The notes under the pieces: generated by a model | Database searches by the model: none | Seen by the model: the letters and a program-made list of their open reading frames with translations, nothing else | What the model was told of the DNA's origin: nothing | Source of the DNA: Veillonellaceae bacterium UBA5809 | GTDB lineage: Bacteria; Bacillota; Negativicutes; Veillonellales; Dialisteraceae | DNA length: 23,371 bases | Direction of reading: 5' to 3' | Assembly: GCA_002417965.1 (NCBI GenBank) | Contig: DIDD01000132.1 | Span: 1 to 23,371 of the forward strand | Shown here: positions 1 to 8,025 of the stretch, one piece after another | Numbering within the stretch: position 1 is the first letter of the stretch | Layout of the letters: the number at the start of each line of letters is the position of its first letter | Translations under genes and position numbers: made by a program

Positions 1-2171
1 GGTTTATAGCCTCTCATTTTCGCCTCGGGAAGCTGGCTGTAAAGATCTCTGATATCATTAAAAACACCTGTATATGTAGCAGGATTAGACCGGGGCGTTT
101 TTCCGATAGGCTGCTGGTCGATATTAATAATTTTATCGACATATTCACTGCCGCTAATGGACTGATAAGCGCCGGTGCGGTATCCTGTATGGTTTTTCAG
201 ATTTGACAGGCCTCTGAAAAGAATGTCATTTACCAGCGTACTTTTCCCTGACCCTGACTCTCCTGTAACTACGGTTAATGCTCCCAGCGGAATTTTAACA
301 TTAATATTTTTTAAATTATGTTCAGAAGCACCGATAATCTGCAGAAAATTTCCATTTCCTTTTCTTCTGCTGTCGGGAAGGGGAATACACCTCGTTCCTT
401 TTAAATATTGTCCGGTTATTGATTCTTGTACCGCTTCCACTTCCTGCGGCGTTCCCTGCGCCACAACACATCCTCCCTGTTCACCGGCACCCGGTCCGAT
501 ATCTACAATCCAGTCCGCCGCTCTCATGGTATCTTCATCATGCTCCACCACAATCAGGGTATTCCCCAAATCTCTCATATTTTTCAATGTGGCAATCAGC
601 TTGTCGTTATCCCGTTGATGCAGTCCGATAGACGGTTCATCTAAAATATATAAAACTCCCACCAGTCCTGATCCGATCTGTGTGGCCAGGCGGATACGCT
701 GTGCTTCTCCCCCGGATAATGTGGACGCTCCCCGTGATAGCGTCAGGTAGTCAAGTCCTACATTGACTAAAAAAGAGAGCCGGCTTTTAATTTCTTTCAT
801 AATCTGCGCCGAGATCATCTGTTCCTTTTCTGTAAATTGAACAGAATTCAGAAAATCCAATAGGGAGGAAATAGACATGCCGGATATTTCGGCAATATTT
901 TTACCGCCCACCCTAAAAGCCAGACTTTCGGGACGCAGACGCTGCCCATGGCAGACAGGGCAGGGAGTTTCAATCATATAGGCTGAAAATTCCTCTTTCA
1001 TTTTGTCCGTAAAAGCTTCTTCATACCTCCGTTTAACCATGGGCACAACACCCTCGAAGGGTCTTCTGTATGTTTTCGACTGGCCTCTCATGTTTTCATA
1101 GGTAAAAACAATCGGTTCTCCTCCGCCATATGTGAATTCTTCCTTTTGTTCTTCGGTAAAGTCATTGTAACAGTCATCCACGGACAGCCCGCACCGTTTC
1201 AGGAATCCGGACAGCTGCCTCATGAACCAGCTGTCCGGATTAACCGTAAAGGGTTTTACCGCCCCCAGACGGAAAGAAACTGCCGGATCCGGAAGGACCT
1301 GAGAAAAATCGACTTCTAAAGAAGACCCCAGACCCATGCAGGACGGACAGGCTCCAAAAGGACTGTTGAAGGAAAAAATCCTCGGTTCCGGTTTAGGAAG
1401 AGAAATGCGGCAGTCCGGGCAGGCAAAGTGCGTGCTGTAGGTAAAAATATCCCCATCCACGACTGCTGCCATCATAATGCCTTCCCCTAAATGAAGCGCT
1501 GTTTCCACAGAATCGGTCAGCCGGCTTCCCATATGATCACGTATGATGACGCGGTCCACTACAACTTCAAGGGAATGTTTTCTGTTTTTGTCAAGTTCAA
1601 TTGTATCAGCCAGTGAATAAACAATTCCGTCTGCCCGGACTCTGACATATCCCTCTTTCCTCAGCTCTTCAAGAATTTTTTTATGAGTTCCCTTTTTCCC
1701 TGAAACGACAGGGCCGAGAATCATCAGTTTTGTCCCTTCAGGCAAGGCCGTCAGACTGTCCACAATCTGGTCTGCAGTCTGTCTTTTTACCGGTTTTCCG
1801 CAGTGGGGACAGAAAGCACGGCTGGCATGGGCAAAAAGCATCCGCAGGTAATCATGGATTTCCGTAACTGTTCCTACTGTAGAACGGGGATTGCGGCTCG
1901 TTGATTTCTGGTCTATTGAAATGGCCGGTGAAAGTCCTTCAATTTTATCCACTTCAGGTTTATCCATCTGCCCCAGAAACTGACGCGCATAGGCCGACAG
2001 TGATTCCACATAGCGGCGCTGCCCTTCTGCATAGATGGTATCAAAGGCGAGGGATGACTTGCCTGATCCTGAAAGTCCTGTAAAAACAATCATTTTATTG
2101 CGGGGAAGAACAAGGTCTATATTTTTTAGATTATTTTGTCTTGCTCCTTGTATAATAATTCCTTTTTCCAT
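1..2171 (-). CDS. uvrA: UvrA, excinuclease ABC subunit A (3' end outside window)
   Basis: UvrA is the damage-sensing ATPase of nucleotide excision repair; it loads UvrB onto lesions. About 723 codons are visible and the reading frame is open to the window edge, so roughly the last 220 residues of a usual ~940-residue protein are missing. Seen in order: first Walker A GLSGSGKSS (about residue 32), a CPHC zinc motif near 119, CPDC and CPSC motifs near 250-277, CPVCHG near 403, the ABC signature STLSGGEAQRIRLA near 485, the D-loop region LDEPSIGLHQRDN near 505, and the second Walker A GESGSGKST near 640. The start at 2171 gives a normal N-terminus (MEKGIIIQGA) and has AGGAAAGGA upstream. It lies 32 bases after the uvrB stop, so it is almost certainly cotranscribed with uvrB and shares its SOS-type control. 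Confidence 0.97.
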   Translation of the reverse strand, partial: MEKGIIIQGARQNNLKNIDLVLPRNKMIVFTGLSGSGKSSLAFDTIYAEGQRRYVESLSAYARQFLGQMDKPEVDKIEGLSPAISIDQKSTSRNPRSTVGTVTEIHDYLRMLFAHASRAFCPHCGKPVKRQTADQIVDSLTALPEGTKLMILGPVVSGKKGTHKKILEELRKEGYVRVRADGIVYSLADTIELDKNRKHSLEVVVDRVIIRDHMGSRLTDSVETALHLGEGIMMAAVVDGDIFTYSTHFACPDCRISLPKPEPRIFSFNSPFGACPSCMGLGSSLEVDFSQVLPDPAVSFRLGAVKPFTVNPDSWFMRQLSGFLKRCGLSVDDCYNDFTEEQKEEFTYGGGEPIVFTYENMRGQSKTYRRPFEGVVPMVKRRYEEAFTDKMKEEFSAYMIETPCPVCHGQRLRPESLAFRVGGKNIAEISGMSISSLLDFLNSVQFTEKEQMISAQIMKEIKSRLSFLVNVGLDYLTLSRGASTLSGGEAQRIRLATQIGSGLVGVLYILDEPSIGLHQRDNDKLIATLKNMRDLGNTLIVVEHDEDTMRAADWIVDIGPGAGEQGGCVVAQGTPQEVEAVQESITGQYLKGTRCIPLPDSRRKGNGNFLQIIGASEHNLKNINVKIPLGALTVVTGESGSGKSTLVNDILFRGLSNLKNHTGYRTGAYQSISGSEYVDKIINIDQQPIGKTPRSNPATYTGVFNDIRDLYSQLPEAKMRGYK

Positions 2172-2203
2172 TAAATTGATAATCCTTTCCTGCTATGGAA
2201 CGG

Positions 2204-4312
2204 CTATATTTTCTTTCTGGGAGGTCTCTGCACACGCCGTTTCCGGCTCGCCTGCCCCTTCATGGCTGCTTCAGCCCGGGAACCGTAACGGTCTGCCCAC
2301 ATCTGTCTCAGACGGGACAGCTGATCACGCCACATGGCTGCTTCTTCGAATTCAAGAGATTTTGCCGCCCGTTTCATATCCTTTTCAGTTTCTATCATCT
2401 GACTGTACAGTTCATCATCTGATATTTCCTGATTTGAAATCTGTTTTGTTCCATAATCACTGCTTTTTTCAGCGACTCTTGTCAGGTCAATCAGGTCTTT
2501 AACCTGTTTCCGTATGGTCTGCGGTATAATATGATGCTCCTCATTATACTGCCTCTGGATGCCGCGGCGCCGGTCAGTCTCATCAATGGCTCTCCGCATG
2601 GAGTCCGTCATTCTGTCTGCATACATGATGACGTGGCCATGCACATTTCTGGCAGCCCTGCCTATTGTCTGCACCATAGATGTCTCTGAACGGAGGAAAC
2701 CTTCTTTGTCAGCATCTAAAATAGCCACCAAAGATACCTCCGGCATGTCCAGTCCTTCTCTGAGCAGGTTAATTCCCACCAGAACATCGAATACGCCCGC
2801 CCGAAGATCACGTATAATCTCTGCCCGTTCAATCGTAGCAATATCAGAATGAAGATACCGTACCCGGATGCCTGCCTCTGCCAGAAAATCCGTAAGATCT
2901 TCTGCCATTTTTTTTGTCAATGTAGTGACCAGCACTCTCTCGCCGGCCTCTATTCTCAGATGGATTTCTCCCATAAGATCGTCCATCTGCCCCCGGATAG
3001 GCCGAACTTCCACACTGGGGTCCAACAATCCGGTGGGACGGATAATCTGTTCTGCCAAATTGGTTCCGGCCTCCATTTCGTACGGGCCGGGTGTGGCAGA
3101 TACATAAATAATCTGATTAATCCGTTCTGTAAATTCATCAAATGTAAGCGGTCTGTTGTCTAAAGCACTTGGAAGCCGGAATCCGTATTCAATCAGAGAT
3201 TCTTTTCGGGAATGGTCTCCATTGTACATAGCCCGTATTTGTGGAACTGTCACATGAGATTCGTCAATCATAATCAGGTAGTCTTCCGGAAAATAATCAA
3301 GAAGTGTAAATGGCGGTTCCCCTGCTTTTCTTCCCGAAAAATGGCGGGAATAATTTTCTATGCCTGAGCAATAGCCTACCTCCTGCATCATTTCCAGATC
3401 ATAGTGCGTTCTCTGCTCAAGGCGCTGCGCTTCCAGAAGCCGGTCCTGGCCTTTCAGCAGCTTCACCTGCTGCTGAAGCTCATTTTCAATCGTGACAGAA
3501 GCTTTTTTCATTTTCTCTTCCGTTGTGACATAGTGGGATGCCGGGAAAACAGCGATATGATTTCTTTCCGCCACAGTTTCTCCCGTCATCACATCCACTT
3601 CGGAAAGTCTGTCAATTTCGTCACCGAACATTTCAATTCTGACAGAAATCTGATTGGATGACGCCGGAAAAACTTCAATAGTGTCACCGCGGACACGAAA
3701 GGTATCTCTTGTAAAATTGATATCATTTCTGAGGTACTGGATATCAACCAGTCTCTTGATAATTTCTTCCTGACTGATTTTTTGACCCGGGCGCAGTGAA
3801 AGCCCCAGCGTACTGTAGTCTTCCGGATCCCCCAATCCATAAATACAGGATACGGAAGCAACGATAATCACATCCCGTCTTTCAAAAAGCGCCATGGTGG
3901 CAGAGTGGCGGAGCCGGTCAATTTCTTCATTCATGGAAGAATCTTTTTCTATATAGGTATCGGTCTGCGGAATATATGATTCCGGCTGATAATAATCGTA
4001 ATAGCTGACAAAATAATATACTGCATTATGAGGGAAAAAATCCTTAAATTCACTGGCCGTCTGTGCCGCCAGTGTTTTGTTGGGGGATATAATGAGTGTC
4101 GGCCTCTGCGCCGCCTCAATGACTTTGGCCATGGTATATGTTTTCCCTGTCCCTGTCGCTCCCAATAGAACCTGCGCCCACTGGCCGTCCTGCAGCCCTC
4201 TGGTCAGGGAATCAATGGCTTTAGGCTGATCTCCCATAGGCTGGAACGGTGCTTCGACAGAGAACGGTATCATGGTGTTTTCATAATGTCTCTGAATACG
4301 CGGCTGATTCAT
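2204..4312 (-). CDS. uvrB: UvrB, excinuclease ABC subunit B
   Basis: UvrB is the helicase-like core of nucleotide excision repair. It receives DNA from UvrA, verifies the lesion with its beta-hairpin and recruits UvrC. The 702-residue product has Walker A GATGTGKT (51-58), the beta-hairpin with YYDYYQPESY, the DEAD-like motif IDESH, helicase motifs ending with QTIGRAARN, and a C-terminal UVR motif (LEFEEAAMWRDQL) that binds UvrC. The last ~25 residues form a very basic tail (SRKRRVQRPPRKKI) beyond the UVR motif. The frame is open upstream to 4372, but I chose ATG at 4312 because AAAGGAG sits 7 bases before it and the extra 20 residues overlap the promoter. It is first gene of the uvrBA operon, preceded by an extended -10 promoter and a LexA-like box. 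Confidence 0.97.
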   Translation of the reverse strand: MNQPRIQRHYENTMIPFSVEAPFQPMGDQPKAIDSLTRGLQDGQWAQVLLGATGTGKTYTMAKVIEAAQRPTLIISPNKTLAAQTASEFKDFFPHNAVYYFVSYYDYYQPESYIPQTDTYIEKDSSMNEEIDRLRHSATMALFERRDVIIVASVSCIYGLGDPEDYSTLGLSLRPGQKISQEEIIKRLVDIQYLRNDINFTRDTFRVRGDTIEVFPASSNQISVRIEMFGDEIDRLSEVDVMTGETVAERNHIAVFPASHYVTTEEKMKKASVTIENELQQQVKLLKGQDRLLEAQRLEQRTHYDLEMMQEVGYCSGIENYSRHFSGRKAGEPPFTLLDYFPEDYLIMIDESHVTVPQIRAMYNGDHSRKESLIEYGFRLPSALDNRPLTFDEFTERINQIIYVSATPGPYEMEAGTNLAEQIIRPTGLLDPSVEVRPIRGQMDDLMGEIHLRIEAGERVLVTTLTKKMAEDLTDFLAEAGIRVRYLHSDIATIERAEIIRDLRAGVFDVLVGINLLREGLDMPEVSLVAILDADKEGFLRSETSMVQTIGRAARNVHGHVIMYADRMTDSMRRAIDETDRRRGIQRQYNEEHHIIPQTIRKQVKDLIDLTRVAEKSSDYGTKQISNQEISDDELYSQMIETEKDMKRAAKSLEFEEAAMWRDQLSRLRQMWADRYGSRAEAAMKGQASRKRRVQRPPRKKI

Positions 4313-4334
4313 ACTTTTTCTCCTTTGTAATTTT

Positions 4335-4363
4335 ATTATATCATAGGAAACAAGTGTTCTGTT
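4335..4363 (-). promoter_or_regulatory. uvrBA promoter, extended -10
   Basis: On the minus strand TATAAT (4335-4340) is preceded by TGA, giving a TGn extended -10. With a 17-base spacer the -35 region (4358-4363, AACAGA) matches poorly, so the extended -10 probably compensates. The predicted start of transcription lies about 15-20 bases before the ribosome-binding site of uvrB. Confidence 0.75.
4347..4360 (-). promoter_or_regulatory. LexA/DinR-like SOS box
   Basis: The minus strand reads AGAACACTTGTTTC. This fits the Gram-positive LexA consensus CGAACRNRYGTTYC at 12 of 14 positions; the mismatches are the first base and one central purine. It lies 6 bases upstream of the -10 hexamer, inside the spacer, where a bound repressor would block RNA polymerase. 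uvrB is a classic SOS gene, which supports the reading. Confidence 0.7.
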
Positions 4364-4374
4364 TATCCGCATAC

Positions 4375-4408
4375 AAAAAGTCCTGCTCTTTTCAGGGCAG
4401 GACTTTTC
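4375..4408 (-). terminator. Rho-independent terminator of the gat operon
   Basis: AAAAGTCCTGC (4376-4386) pairs perfectly with GCAGGACTTTT (4397-4407), with further closing pairs around a short loop. On the minus strand it is followed by a T run. It lies 19 bases after the stop of the small membrane-protein gene and just before the uvrB promoter, so it insulates the two operons. The stem has A/T tails on both sides and could work in both directions. Confidence 0.92.
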
Positions 4409-4426
4409 AATGAATGACTTGTTAAT

Positions 4427-4756
4427 TTATTTCCCGGAGAAAAAAATCCGGAGAAAATACAGTGCGGATCCAAGAAGCGCAACCACTAGTATTCCCATGA
4501 GGAAAAAACCGAAAACTGACAGGAAAAGGAGAATACACCCTGCCGCCGCAGCCATAAGAAGCACTTTTTTCCACCATGGCTGTCCCTCATAGGCATGAAT
4601 CCGGATATGAAAACCAGAGGAAATGTCATCTTTTTCTTCACGTCCCTGTTCATCCAGCGTGACTCCTTCATAATGGTGCACGTCATCCCGGCTCATGGTT
4701 CTGGCTTCTTCGTGGAATTCTGTTGTGTTCTGATCTTCCTGACCGGTCTCTTTCAT
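4427..4756 (-). CDS. Small two-helix membrane protein, function unknown
   Basis: This 109-residue protein is not one I can assign. Residues 1-60 are polar and acidic (MKETGQEDQN...), rich in D, E and H, and probably cytoplasmic. WWKK at 61-64 marks the membrane boundary, followed by two hydrophobic segments at about 65-86 and 88-106, and a short basic end. There is no signal peptide and no Cys pair. The start ATG overlaps the gatB stop by one base (TAATG), and gatB's last codons supply an AGGA ribosome-binding site, so translation is coupled to gatB. A terminator follows at once, making it the last gene of the gat operon. The steady frame and the coupling argue for a real gene; a role in tRNA amidation is not shown. 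Its layout suggests a small membrane anchor or stress protein. Confidence 0.8.
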   Translation of the reverse strand: MKETGQEDQNTTEFHEEARTMSRDDVHHYEGVTLDEQGREEKDDISSGFHIRIHAYEGQPWWKKVLLMAAAAGCILLFLSVFGFFLMGILVVALLGSALYFLRIFFSGK

Positions 4757-6201
4757 TATTGTTCCTGCAGTTTCTTGATTAATACCTGGTTGACCATCTG
4801 TGGATTTGCCTTTCCATGAGTTTCTTTCATCATTTGTCCAACCAGGAATCCCACCGCTTTTTTCTTACCTGCTTTAAAATCCGCCACCGACTGGGGATTG
4901 GCGGCAATAATCTGCTCTGCCATGATCTCTATGGCATGGGGATCACTAATTTGGACCAGTCCTTTTTCCTTGACAATATCTCCCGCTGTTTTTCCTTCCT
5001 TCCACATATCCAGAAAAACAGATTTCGCCATTTTCCCTGAAATTGTCCCCTTCGCAATCAGATCCAGCAGTCCTGTCATCTGTTCCGGCCGTACAGGAGC
5101 TCCGCTTATATCCATTCCGCTTTCAGAAAGCTGTTTGGCAAAATCCCCCATCAGCCAGTTTACAGATGTTTTTGCATCAGCCCCGGCGGAAACCATCGCA
5201 TCAAAGTAGTCTGCGGTGTCCTTGTTCTGTGTGATCAGATCTGCATCATAGGCAGAAAGGCCAAAGGCTTTCATATACCGGGATTTTCTCTCATCAGGCA
5301 GTTCCGGAAGGCTAATCCGGATTTTTTCAATATATTCATCCGACACGGTAAAAGGCACCAGATCAGGCTCGGGAAAATAACGGTAATCATTGGCCTCTTC
5401 TTTGGAACGCATACTTTTGGTGACGCCTTCATTTTCATCCCATGTGCGTGTTTCCTGTATAACCCGTCCTCCTTCTTCCAAAAGTTCCGCCTGTCTCATA
5501 GCCTCGTATTCAATGGCACGTTCCACTCCGCGGAAAGAATTGATGTTCTTGATTTCTGCTTTGGTCCCCAGTTCTTTCTGTCCTGCCGGCCTCACCGATA
5601 CATTGGCATCACACCGGATGCTGCCTTCTTCCATTTTGCAGTCAGAGACTCCTATATACTGAAGAATGGACCGGAGTTTTTCCATATAGGCCACGGCTTC
5701 TTTTGCCGTACGCATATCCGGTTCTGACACAATTTCAAGCAGGGGAGTGCCTGTGCGGTTATAATCAACCAGCGAATAATCAGAATCAGTAATAGATTTT
5801 CCGTGATGAACGAGTTTCCCCGCATCTTCTTCCATATGCGCCCGGGTAATTCCAATTCTCCTTACCCCGGCTTCTGTTTCCACATCCAGATATCCGCCCA
5901 CGCATATAGGCAGATCATATTGGGAGGTCTGAAAATTCTTCGGAAGATCCGGATAATAATAGTTCTTCCGGTCAAATTTACTGAATCTTGAAATCTTTGA
6001 GTGAAGGGATAATCCTGTGCGGACGGCAAATTCCAGGACTTTTTTATTTAACACGGGAAGAACCCCCGGAAGTCCCAGGCACACAGGACATACATTGGTA
6101 TTGGGATCGGCTCCGAAAGAAGTCTTGCAGCTGCAGAATATTTTTGTCCTGGTTTTGAGTTCGGTATGAACTTCTAATCCAATCACTGCCTCGTATTTCA
6201 T
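4756..6201 (-). CDS. gatB: GatB, Asp/Glu-tRNA amidotransferase subunit B
   Basis: GatB binds misacylated Glu-tRNA(Gln) or Asp-tRNA(Asn), activates the acyl group with ATP and receives ammonia from GatA. The 481-residue product begins YEAVIGLEVHTELKT and has Cys23, Cys25, Cys38 and Cys41 (CSC...CPVC), likely a zinc site. The helical and YqeY-like C-terminal part that grips tRNA follows (AGKKKAVGFLVGQMMKETHG near the end). Length is normal. Its ATG overlaps the gatA stop in an ATGA arrangement, with AAAGGAG within the gatA end, so translation is coupled. The downstream small membrane-protein gene is coupled in turn. The presence of GatCAB implies that the organism makes Gln-tRNA and/or Asn-tRNA by the indirect route; which of the two cannot be told from this window. 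Confidence 0.97.
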   Translation of the reverse strand: MKYEAVIGLEVHTELKTRTKIFCSCKTSFGADPNTNVCPVCLGLPGVLPVLNKKVLEFAVRTGLSLHSKISRFSKFDRKNYYYPDLPKNFQTSQYDLPICVGGYLDVETEAGVRRIGITRAHMEEDAGKLVHHGKSITDSDYSLVDYNRTGTPLLEIVSEPDMRTAKEAVAYMEKLRSILQYIGVSDCKMEEGSIRCDANVSVRPAGQKELGTKAEIKNINSFRGVERAIEYEAMRQAELLEEGGRVIQETRTWDENEGVTKSMRSKEEANDYRYFPEPDLVPFTVSDEYIEKIRISLPELPDERKSRYMKAFGLSAYDADLITQNKDTADYFDAMVSAGADAKTSVNWLMGDFAKQLSESGMDISGAPVRPEQMTGLLDLIAKGTISGKMAKSVFLDMWKEGKTAGDIVKEKGLVQISDPHAIEIMAEQIIAANPQSVADFKAGKKKAVGFLVGQMMKETHGKANPQMVNQVLIKKLQEQ

Positions 6202-7661
6202 AATTCTACTTCTCCTTTCGGCGCTGTTTTCCGGTATTCCGGATGGGCCTGTTCAAACGCATAAGCGGTTTTCAGTATGCGGGATTCACAGAGGTTGGGT
6301 CCTATGATCTGCATGCCCAGGGGTTTTCCATCCGAAAATCCGACCGGTATACTCACTGCCGGAACACCGGTAAGATTAACAGGAACTGTACATATATCTT
6401 CCATATAAAGAGAAAGAGGATCTGAAAATGAATGGAATGGAAATGCTGTTCCGGAAGAAGTAGGTGTAATCATGACATCACAGATTTTAAAAACTTTATC
6501 AAAGTCATTTTTCAAAAGTGTCCGTACTTTCAGCGCTTTCATATAGTAGGCCTCGTAGTATCCCGCTGACAGTACATATGTGCCCAGCATGATCCGTCTT
6601 TTGACTTCTTCTCCAAAACCCTGACTGCGGCTCTGGAGATACATATCAATGATGTCTTTACTCCCGGATGCCCGGAATCCATAACTCACCCCGTCATACC
6701 GGGCCAGATTGGAGCTGGCCTCCGCCGGGGCAATGATATAATAGACGGCTACGCCGCTGTTGACATGAGGTACTGATACATCAACAATTTCTGCCCCTTC
6801 CTGTTCATAAAAGTGCAGTGCCCTCTCGATGGCCTTTTTCGTCTCTTCTCTAATTCCCCTGCCAAAAAATTCGCGGGGCACTCCAATTTTCATTCCCTTC
6901 ACGCCGCCGGCAAGCGCCTTTGTATAATCTTCAGGTTCATCCGGTATGGACGTAGAGTCCTTCGCATCATAACCGGCAATGGCATTCAGCACGCAGGCTG
7001 CATCTGTCACGTCTTTTGTAAGAGTTCCGATTTGATCAAGTGAGGAGGAAAATGCTAAAAGACCATATCGTGAAACACGCCCGTAGGTCGGCTTGAGACC
7101 GGTGAGTCCACAAAATGCAGCCGGCTGCCGAATGGATCCGCCTGTATCTGACCCCAACGCCCACACCGCTTCACCGGCGCAGACCGCAGCTGCGCTTCCT
7201 CCGGATGATCCTCCCGGCACACATCGGGTATCCCACGGATTATGTGTGGGACCGAATGCAGAGTTTTCCGTTGTGCTTCCCATAGCAAATTCATCAAGAT
7301 TTGTTTTTCCTAATGAAATAAAGTTTAAAGCCTTTAATTTATCAATCACGGATGCATTATAGGGTGCTGTCCAGTTTTCCAGCATCTTTGAGGCTGCTGT
7401 ACATTTTTGCCCTTCAATGCAGATATTGTCCTTTATGGCTCCGGGAATTCCTTCCAACGGGGATATTTTTTCTCCGTCTGCCAGCCTGGCATCAGTCCTT
7501 GAGGCCGCTGCCAAAGCTTCTTCATCAGAAAAAGAAAGAAATGCATGGATATTCTCTTCACGGGAATTCCTATGTTCAATTAGTTTCTGCGTCAGATGCA
7601 CTGCAGAAATTTCTTTTTTTATCAGTTTTTCATGAAGCTCATGAATTGTCATTGATTCCAT
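6198..7661 (-). CDS. gatA: GatA, Asp/Glu-tRNA amidotransferase subunit A (glutaminase)
   Basis: GatA is the amidase-family subunit that releases ammonia from glutamine and channels it to GatB. In the 487 residues the Ser-cisSer-Lys triad is visible: Lys77 (GAIKDNI), Ser152 in GGSSGGSAAAV, and Ser176 in GSDTGGSIRQP. The N-terminus (ESMTIHELHEKL) is typical. I chose ATG at 7661 because AAGGAGGAATTCC directly precedes it; a second ATG three codons later is possible. It follows gatC by 11 bases and overlaps gatB by 4 bases. Confidence 0.97.
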   Translation of the reverse strand: MESMTIHELHEKLIKKEISAVHLTQKLIEHRNSREENIHAFLSFSDEEALAAASRTDARLADGEKISPLEGIPGAIKDNICIEGQKCTAASKMLENWTAPYNASVIDKLKALNFISLGKTNLDEFAMGSTTENSAFGPTHNPWDTRCVPGGSSGGSAAAVCAGEAVWALGSDTGGSIRQPAAFCGLTGLKPTYGRVSRYGLLAFSSSLDQIGTLTKDVTDAACVLNAIAGYDAKDSTSIPDEPEDYTKALAGGVKGMKIGVPREFFGRGIREETKKAIERALHFYEQEGAEIVDVSVPHVNSGVAVYYIIAPAEASSNLARYDGVSYGFRASGSKDIIDMYLQSRSQGFGEEVKRRIMLGTYVLSAGYYEAYYMKALKVRTLLKNDFDKVFKICDVMITPTSSGTAFPFHSFSDPLSLYMEDICTVPVNLTGVPAVSIPVGFSDGKPLGMQIIGPNLCESRILKTAYAFEQAHPEYRKTAPKGEVEL

Positions 7662-7672
7662 GGAATTCCTCC

Positions 7673-7957
7673 TTATATAATTTTAGGCACTTTGAAGCAT
7701 CCGTCTTCCTGTTCCGGTGCATTCATCAGCGCTTTTTCATGAGAGATCCCACTGCGGGGAATATCTTCTCTCATTACGTTGTACAGTTCTACAGCATGTA
7801 CCGTAGGTTCTGTTCCATCGGTATCATATTGATTTAATTCTTCCATGTATGTCAGAATTTCATTCATAGAACTCTTCATTTTATCGAGCTCCTCATCCCC
7901 AAAAGAAAGACGGGAAAGAAGAGCTATTTTTTTCGCTTCTTCTGAAGTAATTTTCAT
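7673..7957 (-). CDS. gatC: GatC, Asp/Glu-tRNA amidotransferase subunit C
   Basis: GatC is the small subunit that wraps around GatA and stabilises the GatAB complex. The 94-residue product has the family pattern: an N-terminal helix (KKIALLSRLSFGDEEL), a middle helix with the ILTYMEELNQYDT motif, and the TEPTVHAVELYNVMREDIP stretch. Length matches the family. CGGAGGA lies ahead of the ATG. It is the first gene of the gat operon, with its own extended -10 promoter immediately upstream. Confidence 0.96.
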   Translation of the reverse strand: MKITSEEAKKIALLSRLSFGDEELDKMKSSMNEILTYMEELNQYDTDGTEPTVHAVELYNVMREDIPRSGISHEKALMNAPEQEDGCFKVPKII

Positions 7958-7995
7958 AATTATCGCTTCCTCCGAAAAATTCTCTAATCTGCCTT

Positions 7996-8025
7996 ATTAT
8001 AGCATATCCACGGGGCTGTTATGAA
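7996..8025 (-). promoter_or_regulatory. gatCAB promoter overlapping the ligA stop
   Basis: Minus strand: TTCATA (8020-8025), an 18-base spacer, then TGC-TATAAT with the -10 at 7996-8001. The -10 is perfect and extended (TGn). The -35 covers the ligA stop codon at 8019-8021. With no terminator visible after ligA, the gat genes could be read both from this promoter and by read-through from pcrA-ligA. Confidence 0.75.

Noticed and set aside
2035..2502. Plus-strand ORF of 155 codons
   Set aside because: It runs antisense to the uvrA start and uvrB end, lacks a ribosome-binding site and has shadow-like composition.
7352..7837. Plus-strand ORF of 161 codons
   Set aside because: It is antisense to gatA and gatC, both certain genes; the product is low-complexity F/S/C-rich, typical of a reversed frame.
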